A DNA stretch of 64,000 nucleotides from CAYNST01 sp964434105. GTDB lineage: Bacteria > Pseudomonadota > Gammaproteobacteria > Pseudomonadales > Cellvibrionaceae. The stretch lies in the NCBI GenBank assembly GCA_964434105.1, contig CAYSTJ010000015.1, forward strand, positions 1-64,000, read 5' to 3'. A program made the position numbers and the translations under genes. Shown piece by piece: positions 52,936 through 61,472 of the stretch. Below the pieces are notes generated by a model. The model was not told the origin of the DNA. It saw nothing but the letters and a program-made list of their open reading frames with translations, and did not search any database. The first letter of the stretch is position 1; every line of letters starts with the position of its first letter.

Positions 52936-54116
52936 TGGAGCAGTTGACGATACTGGGATCTACCGGCTCAATCGGAATCAGTACGCTTGATGTTGTGGCG
53001 CTTCATCCGGATCGATTTGCCGTGTTTGCACTGACGGCTCACCACCAGGTGGAGCTCATGGCGCAGCAGATCCTTCAGTTTCAACCGAAGTTCGCAGTCA
53101 TGCGGGATGCAGGTGCTGCGAAGCGACTTCAGCAGCGCCTGCCGGCAGGTAGCTGTCCGACCAGGATATTGTCGGGGGCCGATGATCTGCGTGCGGTAGC
53201 CGAGGCGTCGGAGGTCGATGTGGTGGTTGCCGCGATCGTCGGGGCTGCCGGTCTGTTACCGACACTGGCCGCTATCTCGTCTGGCAAAAAAGTCCTGCTG
53301 GCCAATAAAGAATCTTTGGTTATGGCTGGTGCGCTGATGATGCGTCGTGTACGCAAGTCCGGCGCTCGGCTTCTGCCGGTCGATAGCGAGCATAATGCCA
53401 TTTTCCAGTGTCTGCCGCCGGATTTTGGGAGCCTGTCCGCAGCGGGTGTGCGTAAACTGCTGCTAACAGGTTCCGGTGGCCCGTTCCGCGATGCACCGCT
53501 GGACTCGCTGTACGGCGTGACGCCGCAACAGGCGTGCGCGCATCCCAACTGGAGTATGGGACAGAAGATTTCGGTGGATTCAGCCACCATGATGAACAAG
53601 GGTCTGGAATTTATCGAAGCCTGCTGGCTTTTCGATGCGGCCCCCTCCGCGATCAAGGTAGTGGTTCATCCGCAGAGCATTATTCACTCCATGGTCGAAT
53701 ATGTCGACGGATCCGTTCTGGCACAGATGGGGCAGCCCGATATGCGGACACCGATCGCACATTGCCTTGGCTGGCCGCAGAGACTGGCCGGCCCGGTGGA
53801 AAGTCTGGATTTCTGGACGCTGGGTGCGCTGGAGTTTAAAGAGCCTGATACCCGACGCTTTGCCTGCCTCCAGCTGGCAATGGACGCCATGCAGTCAGGT
53901 GGAACCGCGCCAGCGGCTCTGAACGCCGCCAATGAAATTGCAGTCGAGCGCTTTTTGCAGGGTCGCATCCGTTTTCCCGATATCGCGTCGACGGTGAACG
54001 CGGTGATGCAGAAGTGGAAGAATGGCGAACCAGACAGCCTTGAAGCGGTCTTATATGCGGATCAGATTGCCCGTGATATGGCGGACGGGATTATCCGGCA
54101 GCAGTTTTCGGTGTAA
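52935..54116 (+). CDS. dxr: 1-deoxy-D-xylulose 5-phosphate reductoisomerase
   Basis: A 393-residue enzyme of the MEP isoprenoid pathway, supplying precursor for UppS. The ATG at 52935 overlaps the cdsA stop and gives MEQLTILGSTGSIGISTLDV, the NADPH motif at the N-terminus; the extension from 52734 is rejected. LLANKESLVMAG, LLPVDSEHNAIFQCL (metal ligands), LLTGSGGPFRD and HPNWSMGQKISVDSATMMNKGLEFIEACWLF are all intact. Full length. Confidence 0.96.
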   Translation: MEQLTILGSTGSIGISTLDVVALHPDRFAVFALTAHHQVELMAQQILQFQPKFAVMRDAGAAKRLQQRLPAGSCPTRILSGADDLRAVAEASEVDVVVAAIVGAAGLLPTLAAISSGKKVLLANKESLVMAGALMMRRVRKSGARLLPVDSEHNAIFQCLPPDFGSLSAAGVRKLLLTGSGGPFRDAPLDSLYGVTPQQACAHPNWSMGQKISVDSATMMNKGLEFIEACWLFDAAPSAIKVVVHPQSIIHSMVEYVDGSVLAQMGQPDMRTPIAHCLGWPQRLAGPVESLDFWTLGALEFKEPDTRRFACLQLAMDAMQSGGTAPAALNAANEIAVERFLQGRIRFPDIASTVNAVMQKWKNGEPDSLEAVLYADQIARDMADGIIRQQFSV

Positions 54117-54166
54117 CAGCAATCAAATATGCGTGGTACAGGCGCTGGCGCCTATAGAGGATGTTT

Positions 54167-55522
54167 ATGGATTTTTTGCAAACGCTGATCGGCTTTTGTG
54201 TGGCCTTGTTTATTTTGGTCAGCGTCCACGAATTCGGACATTTTTACGTCGCTCGTCGCTGTGGCGTAAAGGTGCTGCGGTTCTGTATCGGGTTGGGCAA
54301 ACCCGTCTGGTCTGTGCGGGACAGGCATGGAACGGAATTTGGCATCGCTGCCATACCGTTGGGTGGCTACGTCAAAATGCTGGACGAGCGCGAAGTCGAT
54401 GTCCCTGCGGACCAGAAGCACCTCAGCTATAACAGCAAGTCGGTGTGGCAGAGAATCGCGATTCTGGCCGCCGGTCCGATGGCGAATTTTCTTCTGGCCA
54501 TACTGGTTTTCTGGGGTATTGCGGCATTCAAGGGCAGTATCGGTATCAGCCCTGTCGTCGCAGAAGTCATACCGGATTCTCCGGCAGCGCAGGCGGGTAT
54601 CGAACCCGGGCATCAGATAGCCGCTGTTGACGGTACCCCCACACCCACTCGTCAGGCCGTCTACGAAAGGCTGCTGGGTCGACTGGGCGAAAGCGGGGTG
54701 GTACAGATTTCCGTCAGTTCGCCGGGGTCGGATCTACAGGAAAGTCGCCAGGTACGGTTGCAGGACTGGATGCGAGGCACTACAGATCCAGATCCGGCTG
54801 AAGGTCTGGGCATCACATTTTTTCGCCCCGCCGCCGTAGTGGCTGATGTTGTCGCCGACAGTCCCGCCGCGGCTGCCGGGCTGCAAAAAGGAGACGAACT
54901 CAAGGCCGTAGATGGCGAATCCATCACCTCTCTCAATAACTGGATAAACTACGTGCGGGCCAGACCGGGGCAAAGCATTGCGCTGGACGTTTTGCGCGAC
55001 GGGCACACGCAGACGCTGCACGTCACGCCTGCGGGCGTGACCGCAGAAGATGGCGCCACGTTTGGTCAGGTTGGTGTGCAGGTGACGGAGTCCGCCTGGC
55101 CGGAAGACATGATTATTCGTCAGAACTTCGGTATCGTGGGGTCCCTGGTCGAAGGCGCCAGAAAAACCTGGCAAACCTCCGGCTTTGTATTAATGTCCCT
55201 CAAAAAACTGATTGTCGGAGAGATATCTACAAAAAACTTGAGTGGCCCAATCGGCATTGCTAAAGTTGCCGGCGATCATGCCCGGGCGGGCATCCCTTAT
55301 TTTATTGAATTTCTTGCCATTTTGAGTATCTACCTGGGAGTGCTCAATCTTTTGCCTATCCCTATTCTGGACGGCGGGCATATCCTGTACTGCCTGGTGG
55401 AGGCTGTAAAAGGTAGCCCGGTTTCCGAGCGGATTCAGGTCATGGGCTATAGCGCTGGTTTGATGCTTCTCGCCGGGGTTATGGTACTTGCGTTTTACAA
55501 CGATATCCTGCGACTGTACTGA
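54167..55522 (+). CDS. rseP: Site-2 intramembrane metalloprotease RseP
   Basis: A 451-residue inner-membrane protease that cleaves anti-sigma factor RseA in the envelope stress pathway. The ATG at 54167 is favoured because AGAGG sits 6 nt away; an ATG two codons earlier is too close. The zinc motif HEFGH is at residues 21-25 in the first helix. Two PDZ domains follow (EVIPDSPAAQAGIEPGHQI and DVVADSPAAAAGLQKGDEL), then the LDG motif in NLLPIPILDGGHIL near the C-terminus. Its neighbours, bamA and skp, are envelope-assembly genes linked to the same stress response. Confidence 0.95.
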   Translation: MDFLQTLIGFCVALFILVSVHEFGHFYVARRCGVKVLRFCIGLGKPVWSVRDRHGTEFGIAAIPLGGYVKMLDEREVDVPADQKHLSYNSKSVWQRIAILAAGPMANFLLAILVFWGIAAFKGSIGISPVVAEVIPDSPAAQAGIEPGHQIAAVDGTPTPTRQAVYERLLGRLGESGVVQISVSSPGSDLQESRQVRLQDWMRGTTDPDPAEGLGITFFRPAAVVADVVADSPAAAAGLQKGDELKAVDGESITSLNNWINYVRARPGQSIALDVLRDGHTQTLHVTPAGVTAEDGATFGQVGVQVTESAWPEDMIIRQNFGIVGSLVEGARKTWQTSGFVLMSLKKLIVGEISTKNLSGPIGIAKVAGDHARAGIPYFIEFLAILSIYLGVLNLLPIPILDGGHILYCLVEAVKGSPVSERIQVMGYSAGLMLLAGVMVLAFYNDILRLY

Positions 55523-55573
55523 TCGTGATCCAGACGCATTCCGTTAACCCTGTTTGTCAACGATAACTAATCT

Positions 55574-58255
55574 GTGAATCTGCTTTTGAAAAATAAAAAA
55601 TCAATTTTCCTTCTGAGTCTTGTCCTGGGATTATCTGCCCAGGTTGAAGCCCAAAATTTACGTATCTCCGATATCCGGGTTGAGGGTTTGCAGCGGGTTT
55701 CCGCGAGCCCGGTGTTCGCTGCCCTGCCATTACAGGTTGGCGATCAAGTTGACACGGTGGCGGTGCGCACGGCGATCCGCTCGTTGTTTGCTACGGGTTT
55801 TTTTGATGACGTGGAAGTGCTGCAGGATGGCAGTGTGCTGATCGTCAGACTGAAGGAGCGACCGACGATCAGCGAGATTACCATCGAGGGAAACAAAGCC
55901 ATCAAAACAGAGATGCTGCAGGAGGCCATGACCGAAAACGATCTGGCGGAAGGGCAGATTTTCCAGCGCAGCATGCTGGATACCATCGTCAACGAGTTGG
56001 AGCGCCAGTATGTCGCGCAGGGCCGCTATGCGGCGGAAGTGACTGCAACAGTATCGGAGTTGCCGAACAATCAGGTATCGGTAAAAGTGCTAGTTGACGA
56101 AGGCAAGGTCGCGGCACTGAAGCACATCAATATCGTGGGAAATCAGGCATTCAACAACGAGGAATTGCTTGAGCTGTTTGAATCCCGGACTACCGGCTGG
56201 CTCTCCTGGCTTACCAATAATGATCGGTACGCCCGGGAAAAGCTGCGCGGCGATATCGAGAAACTCGAGTCCCATTACCTGGACCGCGGATACCTCGATT
56301 TCGAAGTGATTTCAACACAGGTGTCATTGAGTCCCGATCAGAAATCCGTTTACGTCACGCTGAATATCAAAGAGGGTGATGTTTATACCGTTGAGAACAT
56401 TAATCTTGCCGGTGAGCTGATTGTCGAAGAGTCCAGTATTCGGCGTCTGGTTCTGCTAAATGAGGGTAGAACATTTTCACAGGTTCTGATGACGGAGACG
56501 TCCGAATATATTACCCGGCTTATGGGTAATGCCGGCTATACCAACGCAGAAGTTGAAGGAATTCCGGAACCCAACCCGGAAACCAATACGGTCGATGTGA
56601 CCTTCCTGATTAATCCGGGCGACCGGGTATATGTACGTCGTATCGGATTCCGCGGCAATACCCGTACCCAGGACGAAGTGTTACGGCGCGAGATGCGACA
56701 GATGGAAGGTTCATCGGCGTCCAACGCGAGAATCGAACAGGGCAAGGTGCGCCTGGAGCGACTTGGCTTTTTTAAAGGTGTGGAAGTTGAGACCAGCGAC
56801 GTGCCAGGGACCAGTGACCTGGTCGATCTGGAATATACAGTGGAAGAGCAGCCCTCTGGCGCTATCAATGCCAGTATCGGCTACGGACAGGTTACCGGCG
56901 TGATGCTCGGTGCATCGCTGCAGCAAAACAACTGGCTGGGGACGGGCAAGCAGGTCGGCGTTTCTGTGCAGCACAGCACCTATCAAACCCTCTATAACCT
57001 GTCGTACAACGATCCCTATTTCACGCCGGACGGCGTGAGTCGCGGTATCACGCTGTTTTATAACGCCCGGGACTACAGTAAGATTCGCGTCTCATCCTAT
57101 ACCACAGACAGCTATGGGGTTAGCCTGAATTTCGGCTATCCGATTTCCGAGATTCAGCGGCTGAATTTCGGGGCAGGCTATACCCATCTCGAAGTGCGCA
57201 CCGGACAGCACTCGCCTCAGGAGATTCAGCGCACACCGTTTCTCGATCTGGAAAATCAGACCTACTTTTATACGACCGAGGAAGCGCAGCGCAATCTGCA
57301 ACAGGGCGGCGGTGGATTTATCGAAGATTTCAGCCTGAGTTCAGGGATGGTCACGCAAGATATGCTGACCGACACGACACCGGGCTTTATTGACCGCTTT
57401 GGCAGTAAATTTGATACGTTCAGTCTCAAGGCTGGCTGGTTGAGAAGTACATTGAACCGCGGGATATTCGCCACGCGAGGCAGCCGTCAAAGCCTGCAGC
57501 TGGAGGTGACGGTGCCAGGCAGCGACCTGGAGTACTACACAGTGCAGTATGACGGGCAGGTATTCAAGCCGATCAATGACGATTTCACCCTGCGTTTCCG
57601 GACGTCCCTGGGTTATGGGGATGGCTATGGCGATATGGATCGACTGCCGTTTTTCAAAAACTATTACGCCGGTGGCTACGGATCGATTCGCGGATTTGAT
57701 CGTAGTTCGGTAGGACCCAAGTCCTCGTATCCTTCGCATTACATCGAGGTGCCGATCGAATACCGTGCGGTCGATCAAAATGGCGACGGAATAAACGATG
57801 GCCATGTCGTGGCCAATAGAGGTTACCTGCTCTGTGATGAATATGTCGAGCTCGGGGAGCCATACCCCGGTGCGCTGCCCTTGGTGGGCTGTGAAGCGGG
57901 AGAATTGGCTCGGAGATATCAATCCGTAGATCGGCGCTATCAGAATTTCGGCGGTAATATCTTGGTTGAAGGAGGCGCTGAACTGCTATTTCCAATCCCC
58001 TTTATAGAGGATCAGAGGTCCATGCAGCTGTCGCTGTTTATTGATGCCGGTAATGTATTCGACACCAATTGCAGCCCGTCGCAAAACAGTTGCACGGACC
58101 TGGATATTGATGAAATCCGGGTGTCGGCCGGCATTAGCCTTAACTGGTTATCCGCCATGGGGCCATTGACATTCAGTTGGGGTAAACCGCTTGTTTGGGA
58201 TAAGCAACAGGATCTGCGCGAGTCCTTCCAGTTTTCACTCGGGCAACCGTTTTAG
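55574..58255 (+). CDS. bamA: Outer-membrane protein assembly factor BamA
   Basis: An 893-residue Omp85 protein. GTG start without a clear ribosome-binding site; the signal peptide ends AQVEAQ. Five POTRA-type segments run to about residue 420 (ISDIRVEGLQRVS, ISEITIEGNKAIK, LKHINIVGNQAFN, VENINLAGELIVE, VRRIGFRGNTRTQ). The barrel has the VRGF/IRGF lid motif (YGSIRGFDRSSVGP) and ends in LGQPF, aromatic as expected. It is about 80 residues longer than E. coli BamA, owing partly to a Cys-containing loop around 750-790 (LLCDEYVELGEP, LVGCEAGEL). Partner BamD is at 16952. Confidence 0.95.
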   Translation: MNLLLKNKKSIFLLSLVLGLSAQVEAQNLRISDIRVEGLQRVSASPVFAALPLQVGDQVDTVAVRTAIRSLFATGFFDDVEVLQDGSVLIVRLKERPTISEITIEGNKAIKTEMLQEAMTENDLAEGQIFQRSMLDTIVNELERQYVAQGRYAAEVTATVSELPNNQVSVKVLVDEGKVAALKHINIVGNQAFNNEELLELFESRTTGWLSWLTNNDRYAREKLRGDIEKLESHYLDRGYLDFEVISTQVSLSPDQKSVYVTLNIKEGDVYTVENINLAGELIVEESSIRRLVLLNEGRTFSQVLMTETSEYITRLMGNAGYTNAEVEGIPEPNPETNTVDVTFLINPGDRVYVRRIGFRGNTRTQDEVLRREMRQMEGSSASNARIEQGKVRLERLGFFKGVEVETSDVPGTSDLVDLEYTVEEQPSGAINASIGYGQVTGVMLGASLQQNNWLGTGKQVGVSVQHSTYQTLYNLSYNDPYFTPDGVSRGITLFYNARDYSKIRVSSYTTDSYGVSLNFGYPISEIQRLNFGAGYTHLEVRTGQHSPQEIQRTPFLDLENQTYFYTTEEAQRNLQQGGGGFIEDFSLSSGMVTQDMLTDTTPGFIDRFGSKFDTFSLKAGWLRSTLNRGIFATRGSRQSLQLEVTVPGSDLEYYTVQYDGQVFKPINDDFTLRFRTSLGYGDGYGDMDRLPFFKNYYAGGYGSIRGFDRSSVGPKSSYPSHYIEVPIEYRAVDQNGDGINDGHVVANRGYLLCDEYVELGEPYPGALPLVGCEAGELARRYQSVDRRYQNFGGNILVEGGAELLFPIPFIEDQRSMQLSLFIDAGNVFDTNCSPSQNSCTDLDIDEIRVSAGISLNWLSAMGPLTFSWGKPLVWDKQQDLRESFQFSLGQPF

Positions 58256-58302
58256 CGCGACTGGCACTTAACGAATCCATACTTTTGTTTAGGAGAATGT
58301 GC

Positions 58303-58860
58303 ATGAGAATACGAATTTTTGCCGTGGCCTGTTTACTGGCAATACTGTCACCACTGGCTCAGGCCGCTGGTGCGACCAAAGTTGCTGTGCTTGATCTTCA
58401 GGCGGTCGTTTTGTTGTCGGAGGCCGGTCAGAGCGGCATGAAAGAGCTGGAAAAAAACGCAGACTACACGTCATTGCTGAATCAACTGGAAGATATGGAT
58501 GCCGAAATCAAAGGTATGGACGATGAGCTGAAAGGCAAGGGCCTCACCTGGGGTGAAGACCAGAAGCAGCAGCACAGAGAAAAAATGAGTGAGCTTGTGA
58601 AGGAACGTCAAGGTGGTTTGCTGACGCTGAATCGCGCGCGGGAATCGGTATTTATGCAAATGCTTGGCGCCATGGAACCCGCAATCGCAGAAGCGCTTGA
58701 AGAAGTCATGAAGGCTGAAGATATTGAACTGATTGTGGACAGTAAATCAGTCGTGCATAAAACACCCGCGGCGGATATAACGGCCATGGTGGTCGAGAAG
58801 CTGAATAAGATGAACGCCGCCGCGAAAGCGAATCAGAAGAACAACAACAGTAAAAAATAG
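58303..58860 (+). CDS. skp: Periplasmic chaperone Skp/OmpH
   Basis: A 185-residue periplasmic chaperone. The ATG at 58303 with AGGAGA upstream is chosen; the earlier TTG is rejected. The signal peptide ends LAQA. KVAVLDLQAVVLLSEAGQ is the conserved first strand, the middle is a long charged helical hairpin, and the end returns with DIELIVDSKSVVHKTPAADITAMVVEKLN. It holds unfolded outer-membrane proteins for BamA, encoded just upstream. Lys-rich Asn tail. A family A repeat begins one base after the stop. Confidence 0.9.
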   Translation: MRIRIFAVACLLAILSPLAQAAGATKVAVLDLQAVVLLSEAGQSGMKELEKNADYTSLLNQLEDMDAEIKGMDDELKGKGLTWGEDQKQQHREKMSELVKERQGGLLTLNRARESVFMQMLGAMEPAIAEALEEVMKAEDIELIVDSKSVVHKTPAADITAMVVEKLNKMNAAAKANQKNNNSKK

Positions 58861-58861
58861 C

Positions 58862-59087
58862 GTAACTATTCAGCTCGTGTTGTAACTGTTCAGATTGCGT
58901 CCAGATTTGTTCAGAGCAAGGCGAAAAATGTGAGTTTACTCGTGTCAATACGCCGCGCATCCTGCGCGTCGCCCTCCGGGCCGCCTGGGCAGGCGTTCAA
59001 ACCTGTTCCCGACCGGTTTGTGTCCATTGTTTAACGCGGCTTTATTGTAGGTGCGGGGGCAAATCGAGACGGAAGCTGAATAGTTAC
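58862..59087 (+). mobile_element. MITE-like element, family A, copy 5 (long form), between skp and lpxD
   Basis: 226 bp with left end GTAACTATTCAGCTC and right end AAGCTGAATAGTTAC. It shares with copy 2 the extra segment of about 75 bp (CGCATCCTGCGCGTCGCCC, GCCTG-GG-CAGGC, AACCTGTTCCCGAC). A further 15-bp or so insertion lies near 59041. It begins one base after the skp stop and ends 87 bp before lpxD, so it splits an operon that is compact in relatives. No clear target duplication. Confidence 0.82.
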
Positions 59088-59174
59088 ACTGAATTTTCCA
59101 ACGCAGCAGCGGCGAACCCGGTACCACCAAGTCAAGCCCTGATGCGTCAACATCAATGATCAGGTTGCTGCGCC

Positions 59175-60227
59175 ATGGGACACAAATACACGCTTAAACA
59201 GCTGGCGGACTATCTTGATGCAGAATTCGAAGGTGACGGCGACAAGGAGGTCGTCGGCATCGCGGATTTGCAGCAAGCCACATCCCGACAGCTCAGTTTT
59301 CTGGCAAAAAAGCAGTTTGAGCCTTACCTTCAAACCAGCCGCGCTGGAATTCTGGTCGTCAAAACCGGCGTCAAAGTGCCTGCCTCATCCAATGTCATTC
59401 GTGTCGTCGACCCTTACCTGGCGTACGCGAGACTGACAGGCCTGTTTGTGGATCGGCAATCAGCGCAACCGGGTGTGCATCCGTCAGCCGTCGTTCATCC
59501 CTCCGCAGTTATTGCGCCTACGGCATCGGTCGGACCGAACTGCATCATTGATGCAAACGTAACGATTGGTGGTGGCACCGAGTTGCAAAGCGGCATAATG
59601 GTCGGGAAGAATAGCCGTATCGGCAACGACTGCCTGATTTACGCGAATGTTGTGATTTATCACGGCGTCACCCTGGGGGATCGGGTGACGCTGCATTCGA
59701 CCGTGGTCATCGGTGCTGACGGTTTCGGGTATGCGCCGAGTCCCGATGGGTGGGTCAAGATTCATCAATTGGGCGGGGTAGTCATTGGTAATGATGTGGA
59801 AGTTGGTGCCGGTACTGCCATTGATCGCGGTGCAATCAACGATACCCGTATCGGCGACGGGGTGATTATTGATAACCGGGTACATATTGCTCACAACGTC
59901 ATTGTGGGCGACCGTACCGCGATAGCGGGCTGTGTCGGGATCGCCGGTAGTTCAATCATTGGCAAAAACTGTACAATAGGCGGCTTTGCCGGTATTAGTG
60001 GTCACCTGGAAATCGCGGATAATGTTCATCTGCACGGTGCAACCATCGTTACGCGGTCTATTACTGAGGCTGGTTCCTATGCATCATGCACACCCGTGCA
60101 GGAAGTGCGGAAATGGCGCAGGAATACTGTACGCTTCACCCAACTCGATGAATGGGTGGAGCGCATAAAAAAACTGGAACAGGCAGACGACCGGGTTGGG
60201 TCGGTTTCACCGCCTGTTGAAAAATGA
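59175..60227 (+). CDS. lpxD: UDP-3-O-(3-hydroxyacyl)glucosamine N-acyltransferase LpxD
   Basis: A 350-residue hexapeptide-repeat acyltransferase, the third step of lipid A synthesis. The N-terminal uridine-binding domain (LAKKQFEPYLQTSRAGILVV) is followed by a left-handed beta-helix of hexapeptide repeats (HPSAVIAPTASVGPNCIIDANV...) and the catalytic-His region (RVHIAHNVIVGD). GADGFGYAPSPDGWVKIHQLGGVVIG is the LpxD signature. ATG start; the family A repeat lies just upstream. Confidence 0.95.
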   Translation: MGHKYTLKQLADYLDAEFEGDGDKEVVGIADLQQATSRQLSFLAKKQFEPYLQTSRAGILVVKTGVKVPASSNVIRVVDPYLAYARLTGLFVDRQSAQPGVHPSAVVHPSAVIAPTASVGPNCIIDANVTIGGGTELQSGIMVGKNSRIGNDCLIYANVVIYHGVTLGDRVTLHSTVVIGADGFGYAPSPDGWVKIHQLGGVVIGNDVEVGAGTAIDRGAINDTRIGDGVIIDNRVHIAHNVIVGDRTAIAGCVGIAGSSIIGKNCTIGGFAGISGHLEIADNVHLHGATIVTRSITEAGSYASCTPVQEVRKWRRNTVRFTQLDEWVERIKKLEQADDRVGSVSPPVEK

Positions 60228-60246
60228 ATGTATTGGGGCCACCTTT

Positions 60247-60687
60247 ATGATGGATGTAAACGAAATCCGCAAATATCTACCTCACCGATATCCGTTTCTA
60301 TTGATCGATCGGGTTGTTGATCTGAAATTGGGTGAATCCATTGTTGCCTATAAAAACATAACCATCAATGAAGGTGTTTTCGAAGGCCATTTTCCCAATT
60401 ATCCCGTATTTCCGGGTGTTATGATTCTTGAAACCATGGCCCAGGCCTGTGGTGTGCTGGGTTTCAAGACCATGGACAAAACGCCCGACCAGGGTTCGAT
60501 CTATTTGTATGCCGGCATCGATAATGCGCGGTTCAAGCGACCTGTTGTGCCGGGTGACCAACTGTATATCGAGGCCCGCAAGCTGTCTGAAAAGCGCGGT
60601 ATCTGGAAGTTTGAATGCGTCGCCAAAGTCGATGGCAAGGTTTGCAGCAGTGCAACCATTATGTGTGCCGATCGAAACGTCAGCTAG
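60247..60687 (+). CDS. fabZ: 3-hydroxyacyl-ACP dehydratase FabZ
   Basis: A 146-residue hot-dog dehydratase. MMDVNEIRKYLPHRYPFLLIDRV carries the catalytic His, and GHFPNYPVFPGVMILETMAQ the catalytic Glu. A longer frame starting inside lpxD is rejected. It lies 19 bp after lpxD and 14 bp before lpxA, the conserved order linking fatty acid elongation to lipid A. Confidence 0.95.
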   Translation: MMDVNEIRKYLPHRYPFLLIDRVVDLKLGESIVAYKNITINEGVFEGHFPNYPVFPGVMILETMAQACGVLGFKTMDKTPDQGSIYLYAGIDNARFKRPVVPGDQLYIEARKLSEKRGIWKFECVAKVDGKVCSSATIMCADRNVS

Positions 60688-60701
60688 CAGTGGGGAATAA
60701 C

Positions 60702-61472
60702 ATGATAGACCCTCATGCCATTGTTCATCCCGGAGCCAGGCTGGGTGACGGCGTAAGCGTCGGACCTTTTACGGTTATTGGCGCCGATGTGGAAGTTGGC
60801 GAAGGTACCCGTATCGAGTCGCATGTTGTCATTAAGGGGCCCTGCCGAATCGGCGCGGGCAATCACATCTATCAGTTTTCTACCATCGGAGACGCAACGC
60901 CCGACCTGAAATACCGGGGCGAGCCGACGACGTTGACTATCGGCGATAACAATACCATTCGGGAAGGGGTCACAATTCATCGTGGTACCGTTCAGGATCG
61001 CGGCGACACGCTGATCGGCAACAATAATCTGATTATGGCATACGTACACATTGGTCATGACAGTGTGGTGGGAAATCATTGTATTCTGGTCAACAATACA
61101 GCGCTTGCCGGTCATGTAGTCGTTGGCGACTGGGCTATCCTGAGCGGTTTCACGCTCGTGCATCAGTTCTGCCGCATCGGCGCGCATAGTTTTACAGGTA
61201 TGGGGACGGCCGTGGGAAAGGATATCCCGGCATTTATCATGGTGACTGGCGCACCGGCAGAAGCACGCAGCATCAACGTCGAAGGCATACGTCGCCGCGG
61301 CTTCAGCAGGGAAGATATCGCCTTGCTTACCCATGCCTATAAAGTTATTTATCGCCGCGGTTTAACGCTGGAGCAGGCGATGCACACGATTAGCAGTGAA
61401 ACGCCCGCCAATCCGCATATCCAGATGTTATTGCAATCACTACAGGCGTCCGGACGTGGCATTGTGCGCTGA
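60702..61472 (+). CDS. lpxA: UDP-N-acetylglucosamine O-acyltransferase LpxA
   Basis: A 256-residue hexapeptide enzyme catalysing the first lipid A step. The ATG at 60702, with TGGGGAA upstream, gives MIDPHAIVHPGARLGDG; the extension inside fabZ is rejected. Hexapeptide coils continue through VAYVHIGHD-like (here MAYVHIGHDSVVGNHCI) with the catalytic His, then GFTLVHQFCRIGAHSFTGMG and the C-terminal helical domain. It overlaps lpxB. Confidence 0.95.
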   Translation: MIDPHAIVHPGARLGDGVSVGPFTVIGADVEVGEGTRIESHVVIKGPCRIGAGNHIYQFSTIGDATPDLKYRGEPTTLTIGDNNTIREGVTIHRGTVQDRGDTLIGNNNLIMAYVHIGHDSVVGNHCILVNNTALAGHVVVGDWAILSGFTLVHQFCRIGAHSFTGMGTAVGKDIPAFIMVTGAPAEARSINVEGIRRRGFSREDIALLTHAYKVIYRRGLTLEQAMHTISSETPANPHIQMLLQSLQASGRGIVR

